Positions 1 through 11,289 of a stretch of DNA of 61,649 bases are shown here, piece after piece (the stretch's first letter is position 1; every line of letters begins with the position of its first letter). Where the stretch lies: positions 1 through 61,649 of the forward strand of contig CAIKNA010000067.1 in assembly GCA_903828645.1 (NCBI GenBank), written 5' to 3'. A program made the translations under genes and the position numbers. The DNA is from an uncultured Bacteroidales bacterium (lineage in GTDB: Bacteria; Bacteroidota; Bacteroidia; Bacteroidales; FEN-979). The notes below the pieces were generated by a model, which did not search any database, had not been told where the DNA came from, and saw only the letters and a program-made list of their open reading frames with translations.

Positions 1-3000
1 CGGAGGATAAAGGAAGTGGGAGATAAAGGAATAACATGCCAGCGGGCTTGTGCCGGTGTTATATACAACCTCCACGCAGGCATTGTAATTCTGCTGATAT
101 ACGGCATATTGAGGTGGTATGGTATAACTCGTATCCTGTATCGTGGCAATCAGATTGTTGTTTAAATAAAAGTCATAACCGGTGATGCATGGGTTTAATC
201 CTGAAGCATCGCTACTTTGCACTTCAATGTTGTCAATATTCCAGTTGTTGATGTCATTCGAATTAGCACCGGATGCATGAAAACGGATCCGGAAATCAGG
301 GCTGCTGCTCACTGACGTGATATCCACGGCCTCTGTCGTCCAGGGGAAGCTTCCGTACTGGTTGTTATATGCTCTCAGAACCGACCAGGCCGTTCCGTTC
401 CAGAGCTCGACAGCCATGGAATTAACTGATGTGGTACCAATGTTGTCAAGAAAGATGTCGTATAAAAGAATCATCCGGGCGGCGGCAATACCCGCAAGGG
501 ATTTGCTGGTTAGGTACTGGTCGTAGCTGGTCGCCACCGGGGTCCACGTAAAGATTGCCGAAGGAGCCGGATTTCCGATCGTAGTGGAAATCTGCCAGTT
601 CGTACCCCCGGAAACGGTCCATTGGTTGGTGGTAAAACTTCCTGACGTAAATCGTTCATCAAGCTGCTTATAAACAACCTTAGGGGGTTCCCATGTTGCG
701 AACAGGGTGCTGTCGTTGACCGTTAAATTTGTCACAGGGTCAAGTTCCTGAAGGAGTGTTACCTGGAAATTTTGTGGTCCGGTGACCGTCACAGGCTGGG
801 TATATGCCTGGAACATTGCACGATGTATTGTAAGCAGGTAATTGCCCTTCCAGACATTGGTAAAATGCACGCATCCGGCAGCATCCGTTATCTTTGAATA
901 ATTTGTATCCGGGTAATCGGTATTTACCAACTGAACGAAGGTTCCGTCGTGTCCGAATGCCGGACATGAAAGTTCTACACAAACACTCACAGGCGCTACC
1001 CAGTTTTTACCAATAACATTGGAGAATGTGGCGGCTGAAAACCGTTGTCCCGGGGGAGAATAGATTGATTTGACTGCCCAGCGATAGGGGCCGCTGGCAA
1101 GGGCCGGCCAGGAATTATCCGTTGTATAGGTCGTGTTGCCTGTCCAGACCGTATTCCACAGGGTCGAGTCATTTTCCTGGCCCTGTTGCAACCGCCATAC
1201 CTGGTAATCAACATTCAGGGTGCCAGCCGGTGAGCCATTGATGTTAAAAGGCACCCCCTGTCCGTAAGGATCGATAGGCACATATCCTGTTGCGGTTCCC
1301 TGGAATTGCAAACCGTTACCGGTAACGGGGGTATTGTTAATGGTCACATAGGGGCACCACGGTCCGGAGGGCAATGTGCCAAGTGCTGCAAATTCAACCC
1401 AATAGGTACCCGGAGGTAAGATGAGCCCGGGTGTGTTCATTTCGATTTTCATGATCGGGCGTTGGTTGTTCCCGGATACAGTAACACGGTAAATGTTTGA
1501 AAACACACTCCCCGACAGCCTGTTGGTAATGGTATCGCCCCACACGACCGTTGTTCCCGGCTGCCCGGGGATGCCACTCAAAATTCTGCAATAGGCAGCC
1601 GTAATGGTTGATGTTGTCGTTGAACCGGTCTGGTACCCGAAAAAATCGATGGAAGAAACATTCCAGGCCACGCTGGGTATGGTGAAGTCATCGGCTATGC
1701 GAAAAAAGGCGGCATGGTTGAATACAGAACCATAACTTGAAACGGGAGACTGGAGCATGCTTTCATCCGCGCCTCCGAAGCCTGTTCCGAAACTGGTAAT
1801 CATCGGGCCATTGCTGTAAAGCAGGTTGGAAGGTGCATCAAAAGGCGGGCTCCAGCTGAGATTAACGGCAACCGGATTGGCCGGGTTGTTTAATACGGCA
1901 GTAACCGGACCAGGCGCAACGACGACAGGCAACAGATCAATATTGAATATGGTGGTGGTATTTGCGACGAGATGCACGGAACCGGTGAAAGGGACAAACC
2001 CGGTCATGGCTGCATGGATCGCCAGTGTCCCGGTATCAGACATGGCCGGGGTAAGATAGGTTCCATCGGCACCTGTGGTCGCAGAAACACTCCCCACTGT
2101 TACAACGGCGCCGCTTAAGGGCGCACCGGTGGATCCATTTTTGACCAGTCCGCCGGCTTTTGGTCCGGGTGTAAGATTCAGATCCGTTTGTACGACACTC
2201 CCGCTGACAATGCTGGTGGTAGTTGATCCGGGGGCATATCCGTTTGCGGTGTAACTGACAATTGCCGATCCGGGTGACAGGTTGTAAATAATGTAATATC
2301 CATCAGAGCGGGTAGTATCAATCCTGCCTCCCGCGTGAACAATTGCCCCAGGAACCGGCAGGCCGGTGGTCAAATCCCTTGCATAGCCCATCAATGCACC
2401 GGGAGTGGTGACGAGGGGTATGCCAAAACGGATGTTGGGGCGGTTTGTGGGGGCATTGTTGGTCGCAACGGTGCATTCTGTCTGGGTATCTGCATAGTGG
2501 CCGGCAGTCATGCCGGTGACGGTTGTTGAATTTACCGTGGAATAATTAGTGTAGTTTGTATTTGCAAAACAAATTTCAACGATCACATTGGAGGTGCCGT
2601 TCCAGGCGAAGGGAGTGGTGAGGGTTACATTCTGCCAGCCGGTTCCCGGTACGGAATAAGGGGTGGTGTAGTATGCAGTGAGACCGTTCACATAGCCGGC
2701 AGCCAGCGTGGTGAGTGTTGTTGCGCCCAATTTGACATTGAACCCATTCATCAGCTGGGTGGAGTTTGAGATCACATTAAACCCGACAGAGAGAAAGTTC
2801 CCGGCAAAAGCGCCGGCTGCAGCCAATTCAGCCGCAGTGAAAAGCATTTGAGTCCTTCCACCCATCCAGTATGTCAGATAGGGATAGTTCGACGAAACCA
2901 CTCCGTTGCCGATGGTTGCATAGGCACCTGGTGCGGCAGGGCCTTCGGTAACATGCACCAGGTCGAGTGAACAATTATTTCCGCCGGCAGAGGTGAAGAG

Positions 3001-3528
3001 AAAGGCAACATAAAGTGCCGGCTTGTTTTCGGCCCCTGCAGGTAAAAGCACATGTTTGATTTTCCAGCCGGCTGCCGGGTTGTACCGGTTATAAGTACCG
3101 GCAGTTGTCCAGGTCACACTGTCCGTTGACCATTGGACATCGACTTTATCGGCATTTGAGGGAAAACCGGGATCTTCATACCAGGCGAAATCGACCATGA
3201 CAAAGGTGTGGTTGACTGTTGACAGGGCATTGGTGTATTTCAACCGCGTGGAGCCAGTGGTAATGACATTGGAGTTGTAACTGACAAACTTATTCCCGTC
3301 GAAGGCAACCGCGATCGCCGGGTGGATTGAAGAGGCTGCAAAGCTCACCCCCGGGGAGGAGCCGGTAACCTGCTGAATTGCCCATCCGGCAGGGGGTATA
3401 ACCCCGTTACCCGACTCGAAACTTTCGGTAAGCAGGGTGGTTTGTTGCGTAAACCCGACAGAGGCTGAAACAAATATAGCCAGGGCAGTAATTAACCATG
3501 TTTTCGGCAAACGGGCAACAGTTCTCAT
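1..3528 (-). CDS. Giant secreted multidomain protein, C-terminus outside the window
   Basis: Open from an ATG at 3528 (MRTVARL, then a hydrophobic signal segment ending near VGFTQQ) to the window edge, 1176 codons without a stop, so the 3' end is missing. Residues about 25-200 look like a choice-of-anchor (jelly-roll) domain beginning ESFESGNGVIPPAGW. Residues about 200-368 are the ~165-residue module that also occurs twice in the next gene (motifs RTQML, VPGTGW, IIVEIC-like, PNIRF). Two carboxypeptidase regulatory-like beta domains follow (about 370-550), then fibronectin-like and further anchor-type domains. It lies 48 nt downstream of the 2463-residue gene on the same strand and is probably co-transcribed. 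A T9SS sorting domain is expected beyond the edge but is not visible. Probable surface or extracellular protein; substrate unknown. Confidence 0.85.
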   Translation of the reverse strand, partial: MRTVARLPKTWLITALAIFVSASVGFTQQTTLLTESFESGNGVIPPAGWAIQQVTGSSPGVSFAASSIHPAIAVAFDGNKFVSYNSNVITTGSTRLKYTNALSTVNHTFVMVDFAWYEDPGFPSNADKVDVQWSTDSVTWTTAGTYNRYNPAAGWKIKHVLLPAGAENKPALYVAFLFTSAGGNNCSLDLVHVTEGPAAPGAYATIGNGVVSSNYPYLTYWMGGRTQMLFTAAELAAAGAFAGNFLSVGFNVISNSTQLMNGFNVKLGATTLTTLAAGYVNGLTAYYTTPYSVPGTGWQNVTLTTPFAWNGTSNVIVEICFANTNYTNYSTVNSTTVTGMTAGHYADTQTECTVATNNAPTNRPNIRFGIPLVTTPGALMGYARDLTTGLPVPGAIVHAGGRIDTTRSDGYYIIYNLSPGSAIVSYTANGYAPGSTTTSIVSGSVVQTDLNLTPGPKAGGLVKNGSTGAPLSGAVVTVGSVSATTGADGTYLTPAMSDTGTLAIHAAMTGFVPFTGSVHLVANTTTIFNIDLLPVVVAPGPVTAVLNNPANPVAVNLSWSPPFDAPSNLLYSNGPMITSFGTGFGGADESMLQSPVSSYGSVFNHAAFFRIADDFTIPSVAWNVSSIDFFGYQTGSTTTSTITAAYCRILSGIPGQPGTTVVWGDTITNRLSGSVFSNIYRVTVSGNNQRPIMKIEMNTPGLILPPGTYWVEFAALGTLPSGPWCPYVTINNTPVTGNGLQFQGTATGYVPIDPYGQGVPFNINGSPAGTLNVDYQVWRLQQGQENDSTLWNTVWTGNTTYTTDNSWPALASGPYRWAVKSIYSPPGQRFSAATFSNVIGKNWVAPVSVCVELSCPAFGHDGTFVQLVNTDYPDTNYSKITDAAGCVHFTNVWKGNYLLTIHRAMFQAYTQPVTVTGPQNFQVTLLQELDPVTNLTVNDSTLFATWEPPKVVYKQLDERFTSGSFTTNQWTVSGGTNWQISTTIGNPAPSAIFTWTPVATSYDQYLTSKSLAGIAAARMILLYDIFLDNIGTTSVNSMAVELWNGTAWSVLRAYNNQYGSFPWTTEAVDITSVSSSPDFRIRFHASGANSNDINNWNIDNIEVQSSDASGLNPCITGYDFYLNNNLIATIQDTSYTIPPQYAVYQQNYNACVEVVYNTGTSPLACYSFISHFLYPP

Positions 3529-3576
3529 ATATTTGATATTTAAGTTATTGAGTAATGTCAATGGAACATATTGGGA

Positions 3577-6500
3577 TTAATATTTAATTATTTTCACGGT
3601 GCCTGCAACTCCCCCCGAGGAGATATGGAGCAGGTAGATTCCGGCTGGTTTGCCGCCAAGCGACAGCTCTTTTTTCAACAATCCTGGAAAGGTTTCCTTT
3701 AAAACGGTCTCTCCCATGAGGCCGTAGACAACCAGGTTAACCATGCCTGAAGCAATCTGAGTGTCGGGTTCGACTATGAATTTGTCTGCGGTCGGGTTGG
3801 GATAGACCTTACACAACGGGTCGCCCTTTTGATCGGTGATTGTTTCATCTTGCTGGTTGCTGGTAAGAATATCGGTTAATCCGGGCTGCAGCGTATAACA
3901 ATATATGCCGTTTGAAGTTATTTGGGCCTTCAAATATCCTCCTGAGAGAACCCTGGTTCCCGGCCAAAGGAAGATTTCCTGGCCTGCAATCAGGGTTGCA
4001 CGGCCTCCGTTGTTCACGATAAAAGCAGATCCGTTGCCGGCAACATTAAGGATTTGGGTGGCATTGAAACATTCATCCTGCCCCTCTTCAACTGTTGTAT
4101 TCGTCAAGTTTACAATCGGCTGTATCCCCTGTACAAGTCCATCGAGATAGAAGTTTTCGGAAGGAGTGTCGGGAAGCGGTTCACCGAAAGGGCCGAAATA
4201 TTCACAATCGGATCCGCCGTTGGAAGTAGTATTCCAGGTTAAGGGGGAAGAACCGGTGCCATAATTGAAAATAAGCTCCAGCAATTTTGATCCCGGTGAA
4301 AGGACAGAAGATGTTGAAGACGACCAGGAAATTGTGAGTTTGTGCAACGCCGGACCAAGGTGTGTATCGTAAACGGTCAACCCGGTCAATCCGGAGGCGA
4401 CATTTGCAAATCCCTGGTATGATATCACATTCGGATTATACTGCAATCTCAGATCAAACGCAGTAACATCGGTAAAACCGTTCACCCTGACAGGAACACT
4501 TACGGGTGTATTCACAGGGGCCTCCACCGTTGCGGCGGTAGTAACCGGCGCAGCAGCAGGGGTATAGATAACATTCATTTTTGCGTAGGTTCCGGGGGCA
4601 GTCCAGACAAGTCCGTCGGGCCAATACCCCGAGTAACCGGCAGAAGCATTCACGGTATACAGATAATTGCCGAAAGAATTGTTGACCGGATGCAGCGGGC
4701 TGTTGATCAGATCAATTTTGATTTCATACTCGCGATGTCCCCCATTAAAGGAGATGGCACAGGTAACCCCGGCAGGATTGTCAACCGGGGCAGAAATTGA
4801 CACCCCGGAAGGAAAGGTTCCCGACATCTGACGGTACCGGATGGAAACGGTACTGTCTGTAATCCGCTGAATCTGCAGGTTCCCGTCGGTACCGTCATAA
4901 ATGCCATTCGAATTATTATCAAAACTGAGCCCGATCATGTCGGCATCATTGGTAACGTCTGACAAATCCTTTGCCGCGATATATAAAGAGTTACCGATCT
5001 TTTTATAATATCCTGCAACCGATTGTGCCGGCGGCAGGTTAAAGACCCCCGATGTATTGGTAACAGGAAACTGGGTGGCATCATTCCATTCGGCAGGATC
5101 AATGATGCCATCAATTACCGGCTTAATTTCTGAATAGGCCGCCGTTTTTTCAAACCCGGTGAGATTCGACACCGCAGATACCTCGTTGGAAAAATTGGTT
5201 TCAATGCCTCCTGTCACCCCGGTGACCTTATAAAAGCAGGTCGTTCCGGGATCGGTTAATTTATCGACGAAACAGGAAGCCGGTGTGAAGGTGCCATACC
5301 CCTGGGTAGTTCCAATGAGTGTATAATTGCCTGTGGTTCCAATCCGGCGGTAAACTTTGTAATAATCGGCCAATAAGGGAGAATCAGAAACCGCGTCGGA
5401 CCAGTTCAACGGAATACAGTTTTTAAATCCACTTCCGGCTATCAGCCTCAACGGGGGTGCCGGCAAGGCAATTATTACGGTACCCGGACCTATCGGGTCG
5501 GTTTCCCCGTTTGGATAGACTGCAGACACTTTGTACAAATATGTACCATTGGCCAGTGCCGGATCATCAAAAGTTACAGAAGCAATGGGAATTGGCGTGA
5601 CTTGCAGGCTGTTCCTGTAGACAAAGTAGCCCAGTAAACCGGGAGCCGGTGCCGGTGCATTCCAGCTAACATGAACGTTGTTGCCGGTTGCCGTTGCCAC
5701 CAGGTTTGCGGGTGGTTGCAGCAAAATGGAGGATGTGTCAATTTCAAACCTGATGTTGGGTAAGACTGTCTGGACAGCTCCTGCAGCGGTGCCTGCACAC
5801 CCGGCATAGGAATCGGCATGATAATGCCATGTTCTGTTGTTGACTGCGGTACCGAGTACTGTTGAATTGTTCGTATAGGAGCCATTGTTTCCAAAGCAGA
5901 TTTCAACGATGATGTTGGAGGTTCCGTCCCAATAAAATGGCGTTGTCAGTTTAATATCCCTCCATCCTGTTCCCGGAACACCATAGTTTACGGCATACAC
6001 GGTGTTCATGACCGGAGTGGCCCACCCTGTAAGTGCGACGGCAGCGGTCAGCCCCATTTTAATGGTGAAATTCTGCATCACCTGCGGATATGCAAGATTG
6101 ACATTAAAACCAACACTGTACAAATTTCCCGCAACAGCGCCTCCGCTGACCAGGTCGGCGGCGAGATACAACATTTGCGTTCTCGAACCCATGTAATTGG
6201 TGTAATATGGATATCCTGAAGTCGCTGTTCCCGATCCTATCGTAACAAATGAGCCGACATTTGCCATCACAGGGCCCGCGTGTTGAGATACAAGTGAGCT
6301 ATAAACTGCTGCCACCGTATATTTATATATCCCCTTGACCAAGCCCGAATCAATGTATGATTGCCCAATCACAGGAACCAGGTTGATCTTAACACCATAC
6401 CTGTAAACATTGTATCCATCAAGCCCTACTGCACCTGAAGGGGCATTCCAGCTCAGGTTAATGGCAGAGACGCCTGCAACAGCCTGGAGGTTGGCCGGGG

Positions 6501-9500
6501 GTAAAACACCCTGTTGGGTGACGGTCACCGTATATTTCCGGGAATCGCTGGTTGTTACAGTTATGGAAGCCATGCGTGGAGTGGCGGAAAGATTTTTTGA
6601 AAAGGCAGCCGTCACGCTTCCATTCCCGGTTCCTGAAGGGGTAACGGTACACCACGATTGATGACTTACTGCGGTCCAGGCGCCAGTCGATTTCAGGTTA
6701 AAAACAGCAGTGCCTGCTTCGGGACCGACATCCTGGTTATCGGGGGATATGACCACCGAGGTAACGATAAACCGGATGTTTGGCCTGGGGGTGGAGGTGC
6801 CGGTATTGGATAATGGCTGGAAACATTCCTCCGGGTTGTTATCCTGGTAATGGCCAATGATACCACCCGGAACGAGGGATCCGTAAACCGGTGAATAATC
6901 CGACCAGCTGTCGTTAGCGTAACATATTTCCACGATAATGTTTGAAACTCCATCCCACACGAAAGGGGTGGTCAGCCGAATATCCTTCCAACCGGTACCC
7001 GGCACCGAAAATGGTGTGGAATAGTTGGTTGTCAACCCGTTGGTCCACCCGGTAAGCGTATTGAAGGTGGTGGCGCCCATTTTAACGTTGAACCCGTACA
7101 TCGCCTGGGATGAGTATGAAATCACATTAAACCCGATGGAGGTAATTGTTCCTGCGCTTGCTCCTGCATCGATCAGTTCAGATGCCTTGTACAACATCTG
7201 GGTCCTGCCACTTCCCCAGTAAGTGGTAAAGGGAAAATAGGAAGGAATGGATCCGCTGCCGATCGTAACTGTATCGGTAATGATAACCTGTACAGGTCCT
7301 GCCGGGGCTGATGTGCCGAATTGTTCAGGGTAGCCGTAAGGGGTCAGGTCATATCGGGCGGTAACCTGGTAATTGTAAATTCCCGGCGACATGTTTTTAT
7401 CATCAAAGAATACAGAATCTTTACCGGCATTGAATTTTACAAATGAGCCATTCCGGTATATGTTGTATCCAACCAAACCGGGTGTATTGCCACCGACAAT
7501 CCCCGCAGTAACGGGAAGTGTGGCACCGCCTATCTGATCCGGGGTTGAACTCAGCACGACCGACGCCCCGGTGGTAACATCAACCGCCCTGATCTGTGCG
7601 GCACCGGCAGTATTGTTATAGGCTGCCATCATAATGGTACTGGTTGCCTCATCAAAGAACATACACTGTCCGTAATTGGCATCGAATCCGATGGATCCGA
7701 CCACAGTGGCAAGGCCTGTGGTTTTGCTGACCGAGTAAAACCTGTCGTTAACAAGGTCATATCCCCATAGGTTTCCGAGTTTATCACCTGCCAGGCCGAT
7801 CATGCCAGCCGAATTGACAGTGGGGCCAATCAAGGTGGCGCTGGGAACTGCAGGATTAATCTTCCAGAGTTTATCCGCCGAAAGGGAGACAGACGAAACC
7901 CCATAAACAACCCCGGTGCTGCCATCTATGGCAAGGTCGAGCATTTGATCGGTTGTGCCATTGCCCATGCTGCCAAGGTCGGTAAAAGCACCGGTGGCCC
8001 TGGTTACTTTATAGAGATGGTCACTTCCGTCCCTGATGGCATATGCATAATCAGTTTGATTGGCCGGCATTTCCATGTCATGCCAGAAATCGGTGGTATT
8101 GGGAAGCGAAGCTACAAGTGCATTGCCCGCAACATTGTTAACATCAAAATTGATCGTTGAGTATGTTGACATGTCGATTCCGAATGCGTTGGAACCCAAC
8201 GGCTGATCAGTTTGCAATGTAACTGCACCGGAAGGATTTTTCGGGGCAATACCGGTATGTGAAGGCGAATGCTCTACCACACCACCGAAGGCAGGTATAT
8301 GCGGTGCATCGCCCATGGCAGCAACTCTTGGTCCGTACCAGGCAAGATGAATATTCATTTTATTGAGCGATGCCTGCAAATTTGTCGGAGGCTGAAGCCC
8401 GGATTGAGAAACAGTAACGATGACAGTATCTCCGGGCGAACCAACGACGAAAATCGTTGCTGTGCGCGATGCGGCACCGATATTCGATGTGTATACAGCT
8501 GATATCAAGCCATTTCCCGTCCCCGAAGTTGTCACGGTACACCATGGTTTGCTGCTGAATGCCGTCCACCCTGAAGGCGAATTAACGGTAAACGTGGCAG
8601 TTCCTGCCATCGGTCCGACATTTCGCACAGGGGGCGTTACGGCAAAGACTCCCGAAGCATCAATATCCGATTCCCATAACCCCCTTCCGTATGTGGCTGC
8701 TTTTAGTTTGCTGTTCAACGGATTGGCGGTGTTGTAGTAGATCTCTATTTCCCTGACATCCACCACGGGTAATCCTGTACTGAAAGGTACCCAGTCGGGC
8801 ATCAGTGCGTTTTTATAAAAAACCCCGGTCTGGCAGCCAACATAGAGCCCTTCATTGGATGTCTTATCATAAACGATGCAGTTGATGAACACATTTGGCA
8901 ACGTACCGGAAATATCTGTCCAGTTCATCCCTTTATCCGTTGATTTATAAACTTTTGTACCTGAAGTGGCATAGACGATGGCGGGGTTTGTCGGATGTGC
9001 CTCCAGGTCGGTCAAAGGGTTGGTTCCCGGATTTATAAGGGTAACCCATGAAGGGTTTGCCGCGTTGGCATTATCCGTTCTTTTCAGCACACTCCCCCTG
9101 CTGACATACAAAATATCAGGATTTGCAGGAGATTGTTCCAACACATTGCAGTTTGCGGTTTCGCCCGATGAAATTGCAGTCCAGGTCACGTCGGATGAAG
9201 AAGGAGTATTTACATTCGTGCTGCGCCAGACATTCCTGTACCCAGCAAACATGGTTGAAGGCAATGTTTCATGTAAAATATAGGGGGTGACCCAGCCACC
9301 GCTTTCGCTGATGCCGTTTGAGCCATTGGCAGCGATCGTTTCATAACCGCTCCCGGTTGACCTGCGGATGTCGCCGTAGTACAATTCGCCGTAACGGACA
9401 TTCATATCGGAATAATCGATGATACATTCCATGCCATCGCCACCGATCACGGTTGTAAAATCATTCGACAGGTTGCTGGCTGTCCCGTTGTCCTGGAAAC

Positions 9501-10968
9501 CATTCATAACCAGCCCGGCATTTGTGGCACTCTGACCTATCTTGTAAACCTGGGCGATGGCAAGGCCTGTTGAAATATCGGTCCAGTCCGTTCCCCCATC
9601 GGAGGTTACATAGACGCCACCATCGGTACCCGTGTATAACATTCCATTCACCGGCGACCAGTCGAGAGAATGAATATCGGCGTGAACTGACGGCGCGCAG
9701 CCGTAGCCCCAGGAAGATCCGACCCAATGTGAATTGATCGCCCATGTTGATCCGCCATCGGTGGATTTCCATATGTTCACCCCGCCTGTGTAAACGATCT
9801 CCGCATTGTTCGGATCAATGGAAATGCAAAGGTCGTACCATGCCTGGCTGCTGGTCCCGCTTCCATCACAGGAATAATCCATGATATTCGGGGAAGCAGA
9901 ACGCGTGGAGAACGTGAGGCCGCTGTCCGTTGACCGCAACAGTCCGGCAAAAGGGCCATTGGTTTGCAAAATATAGACATAAGCCGGCTGATTTGGACTG
10001 ACCCCTATCACCATCCGGTTTCCGGCAAGGACCCCGGATGTTATTTTTGTCCAGGTCTCGCCGGTATCGGATGAACGGTAGAACTCTCCGCCTGCAGTCG
10101 CATAAACAACTTGCGGATTGGCCGGTTTGAACCTGATATCCTTATAATTTGCAGTATTTGATGATTTAAGAACCCATGTTGATCCTCCATCAATGGATTT
10201 ATATATCCCGGTGCTTGTCGCCGCCAGAATGATATCGGGATTTGCGGGATGCCTGATCAGCATGCCAACCGTGGCATTGCCCAGCCCGGTAGCTGATGAA
10301 GTCCAGGTCAATCCCCCGTCCAGGCTTTTATACACGCCAAGCCCTGGTGCGTCCCCATGATCACGATCACCTGTTCCGATCAAAATATGGTCCACATTCA
10401 ACGGATCAATCAAAACTGAAGAAACGCCGAGCGTCGGAGTATTCGTGGTGAGCGGGATCCAGGAACTGCCGCCATTTGTCGTTTTCCACAACCCCCCGGA
10501 GGGAGCGCCGGCAAAAATAACATTGCCATTGGCCGGGTGAAAAGCGAGGGCATTTACCCGGCCCATTCCATTGGGCTGCGATGTAGCATTGGCCGGTAAT
10601 GTAGTCGGGCCGAGCTCAACCCAGTTCCCGGAAGGCGAAAGGGAGTGGTGATCGCCCTGGTATTTTCCATATTCCCTGGTAACCGCATCGGGTTTCGGTA
10701 ACCTGCCGTCCTGTCCAACCCTGTATTGATTGATATATTCCCACCGTTTGAATACCTTCCAGCCGTTTCCTTTAAAATCACTCCTGCCTTGCCAGTATTT
10801 TTCAAAGGCATGTTGCGTGGCGTTGAAATTGGCGTTGGGATCCTGCATCATCCCAACCCAGTAAGGGTAGTGAACTGTGTCACCGGATGTCTTATCAGCA
10901 TAAAACTGGGCCTGAAGGCTGGTTGCACAAGCAACAAACAGCAACAAAAAGAAGAGGAGTGATTTCAT
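3577..10968 (-). CDS. 2463-residue T9SS-secreted BNR/BACON/cohesin-like protein
   Basis: Signal peptide (MKSLLFFLLLFVACATSLQA, cut before QFYAD). Residues about 130-750 form a sortilin/BNR-type propeller with many S/T-x-DGG-x-TW Asp-box motifs. Then follow BACON (773-853), a second propeller-like region (940-1144), the ~165-residue RTQML/VPGTGW module (1233-1401), a second BACON (1408-1486), a second copy of the module (1573-1742), Fn3 domains, a CBM9/DOMON-like domain (from about 1943), a cohesin-like domain (about 2141-2283), a 3-coathanger stack (about 2287-2358) and a type A T9SS sorting domain (from about 2385, VYPNPTADKF to VKIIKY). Domain calls rest on motif recognition. Known families suggest outer-membrane translocation by T9SS and surface attachment or release. 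Binding target is not evident; a carbohydrate or proteinaceous polymer is plausible. Confidence 0.9.
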   Translation of the reverse strand: MKSLLFFLLLFVACATSLQAQFYADKTSGDTVHYPYWVGMMQDPNANFNATQHAFEKYWQGRSDFKGNGWKVFKRWEYINQYRVGQDGRLPKPDAVTREYGKYQGDHHSLSPSGNWVELGPTTLPANATSQPNGMGRVNALAFHPANGNVIFAGAPSGGLWKTTNGGSSWIPLTTNTPTLGVSSVLIDPLNVDHILIGTGDRDHGDAPGLGVYKSLDGGLTWTSSATGLGNATVGMLIRHPANPDIILAATSTGIYKSIDGGSTWVLKSSNTANYKDIRFKPANPQVVYATAGGEFYRSSDTGETWTKITSGVLAGNRMVIGVSPNQPAYVYILQTNGPFAGLLRSTDSGLTFSTRSASPNIMDYSCDGSGTSSQAWYDLCISIDPNNAEIVYTGGVNIWKSTDGGSTWAINSHWVGSSWGYGCAPSVHADIHSLDWSPVNGMLYTGTDGGVYVTSDGGTDWTDISTGLAIAQVYKIGQSATNAGLVMNGFQDNGTASNLSNDFTTVIGGDGMECIIDYSDMNVRYGELYYGDIRRSTGSGYETIAANGSNGISESGGWVTPYILHETLPSTMFAGYRNVWRSTNVNTPSSSDVTWTAISSGETANCNVLEQSPANPDILYVSRGSVLKRTDNANAANPSWVTLINPGTNPLTDLEAHPTNPAIVYATSGTKVYKSTDKGMNWTDISGTLPNVFINCIVYDKTSNEGLYVGCQTGVFYKNALMPDWVPFSTGLPVVDVREIEIYYNTANPLNSKLKAATYGRGLWESDIDASGVFAVTPPVRNVGPMAGTATFTVNSPSGWTAFSSKPWCTVTTSGTGNGLISAVYTSNIGAASRTATIFVVGSPGDTVIVTVSQSGLQPPTNLQASLNKMNIHLAWYGPRVAAMGDAPHIPAFGGVVEHSPSHTGIAPKNPSGAVTLQTDQPLGSNAFGIDMSTYSTINFDVNNVAGNALVASLPNTTDFWHDMEMPANQTDYAYAIRDGSDHLYKVTRATGAFTDLGSMGNGTTDQMLDLAIDGSTGVVYGVSSVSLSADKLWKINPAVPSATLIGPTVNSAGMIGLAGDKLGNLWGYDLVNDRFYSVSKTTGLATVVGSIGFDANYGQCMFFDEATSTIMMAAYNNTAGAAQIRAVDVTTGASVVLSSTPDQIGGATLPVTAGIVGGNTPGLVGYNIYRNGSFVKFNAGKDSVFFDDKNMSPGIYNYQVTARYDLTPYGYPEQFGTSAPAGPVQVIITDTVTIGSGSIPSYFPFTTYWGSGRTQMLYKASELIDAGASAGTITSIGFNVISYSSQAMYGFNVKMGATTFNTLTGWTNGLTTNYSTPFSVPGTGWKDIRLTTPFVWDGVSNIIVEICYANDSWSDYSPVYGSLVPGGIIGHYQDNNPEECFQPLSNTGTSTPRPNIRFIVTSVVISPDNQDVGPEAGTAVFNLKSTGAWTAVSHQSWCTVTPSGTGNGSVTAAFSKNLSATPRMASITVTTSDSRKYTVTVTQQGVLPPANLQAVAGVSAINLSWNAPSGAVGLDGYNVYRYGVKINLVPVIGQSYIDSGLVKGIYKYTVAAVYSSLVSQHAGPVMANVGSFVTIGSGTATSGYPYYTNYMGSRTQMLYLAADLVSGGAVAGNLYSVGFNVNLAYPQVMQNFTIKMGLTAAVALTGWATPVMNTVYAVNYGVPGTGWRDIKLTTPFYWDGTSNIIVEICFGNNGSYTNNSTVLGTAVNNRTWHYHADSYAGCAGTAAGAVQTVLPNIRFEIDTSSILLQPPANLVATATGNNVHVSWNAPAPAPGLLGYFVYRNSLQVTPIPIASVTFDDPALANGTYLYKVSAVYPNGETDPIGPGTVIIALPAPPLRLIAGSGFKNCIPLNWSDAVSDSPLLADYYKVYRRIGTTGNYTLIGTTQGYGTFTPASCFVDKLTDPGTTCFYKVTGVTGGIETNFSNEVSAVSNLTGFEKTAAYSEIKPVIDGIIDPAEWNDATQFPVTNTSGVFNLPPAQSVAGYYKKIGNSLYIAAKDLSDVTNDADMIGLSFDNNSNGIYDGTDGNLQIQRITDSTVSIRYRQMSGTFPSGVSISAPVDNPAGVTCAISFNGGHREYEIKIDLINSPLHPVNNSFGNYLYTVNASAGYSGYWPDGLVWTAPGTYAKMNVIYTPAAAPVTTAATVEAPVNTPVSVPVRVNGFTDVTAFDLRLQYNPNVISYQGFANVASGLTGLTVYDTHLGPALHKLTISWSSSTSSVLSPGSKLLELIFNYGTGSSPLTWNTTSNGGSDCEYFGPFGEPLPDTPSENFYLDGLVQGIQPIVNLTNTTVEEGQDECFNATQILNVAGNGSAFIVNNGGRATLIAGQEIFLWPGTRVLSGGYLKAQITSNGIYCYTLQPGLTDILTSNQQDETITDQKGDPLCKVYPNPTADKFIVEPDTQIASGMVNLVVYGLMGETVLKETFPGLLKKELSLGGKPAGIYLLHISSGGVAGTVKIIKY

Positions 10969-11289
10969 ACAAATGGAGCTAAGATGAATTGATTGTGGTT
11001 TGATTGAATAAAAACAATCATGTTGATGTGGAATGCAAAGTATAAAATTTTATTATAATATCGGCAATATATTTCATTAACATAACAATGTTTTTCCATA
11101 ATATTGTTTTTATGTTAATTAATCTTTAATGAGAAAATCATTGTTAAGGTATTCACAAGGCTATCCGGGCAGTGACGGCGGGTGAAAATTCATGTTTTTA
11201 TTCACCGTTCAGGGTAAAATTTTTCTTTTCAGAAAGAATTATCTCTAAAAACTCCTTCAAAGCCAAAGGGTAAACCGATTGACCCGGTT

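Noticed and set aside
1826-2059. Plus-strand ORFs within the giant secreted protein genes
   Set aside because: They are shadows of long, well-supported minus-strand frames and have no recognisable features.
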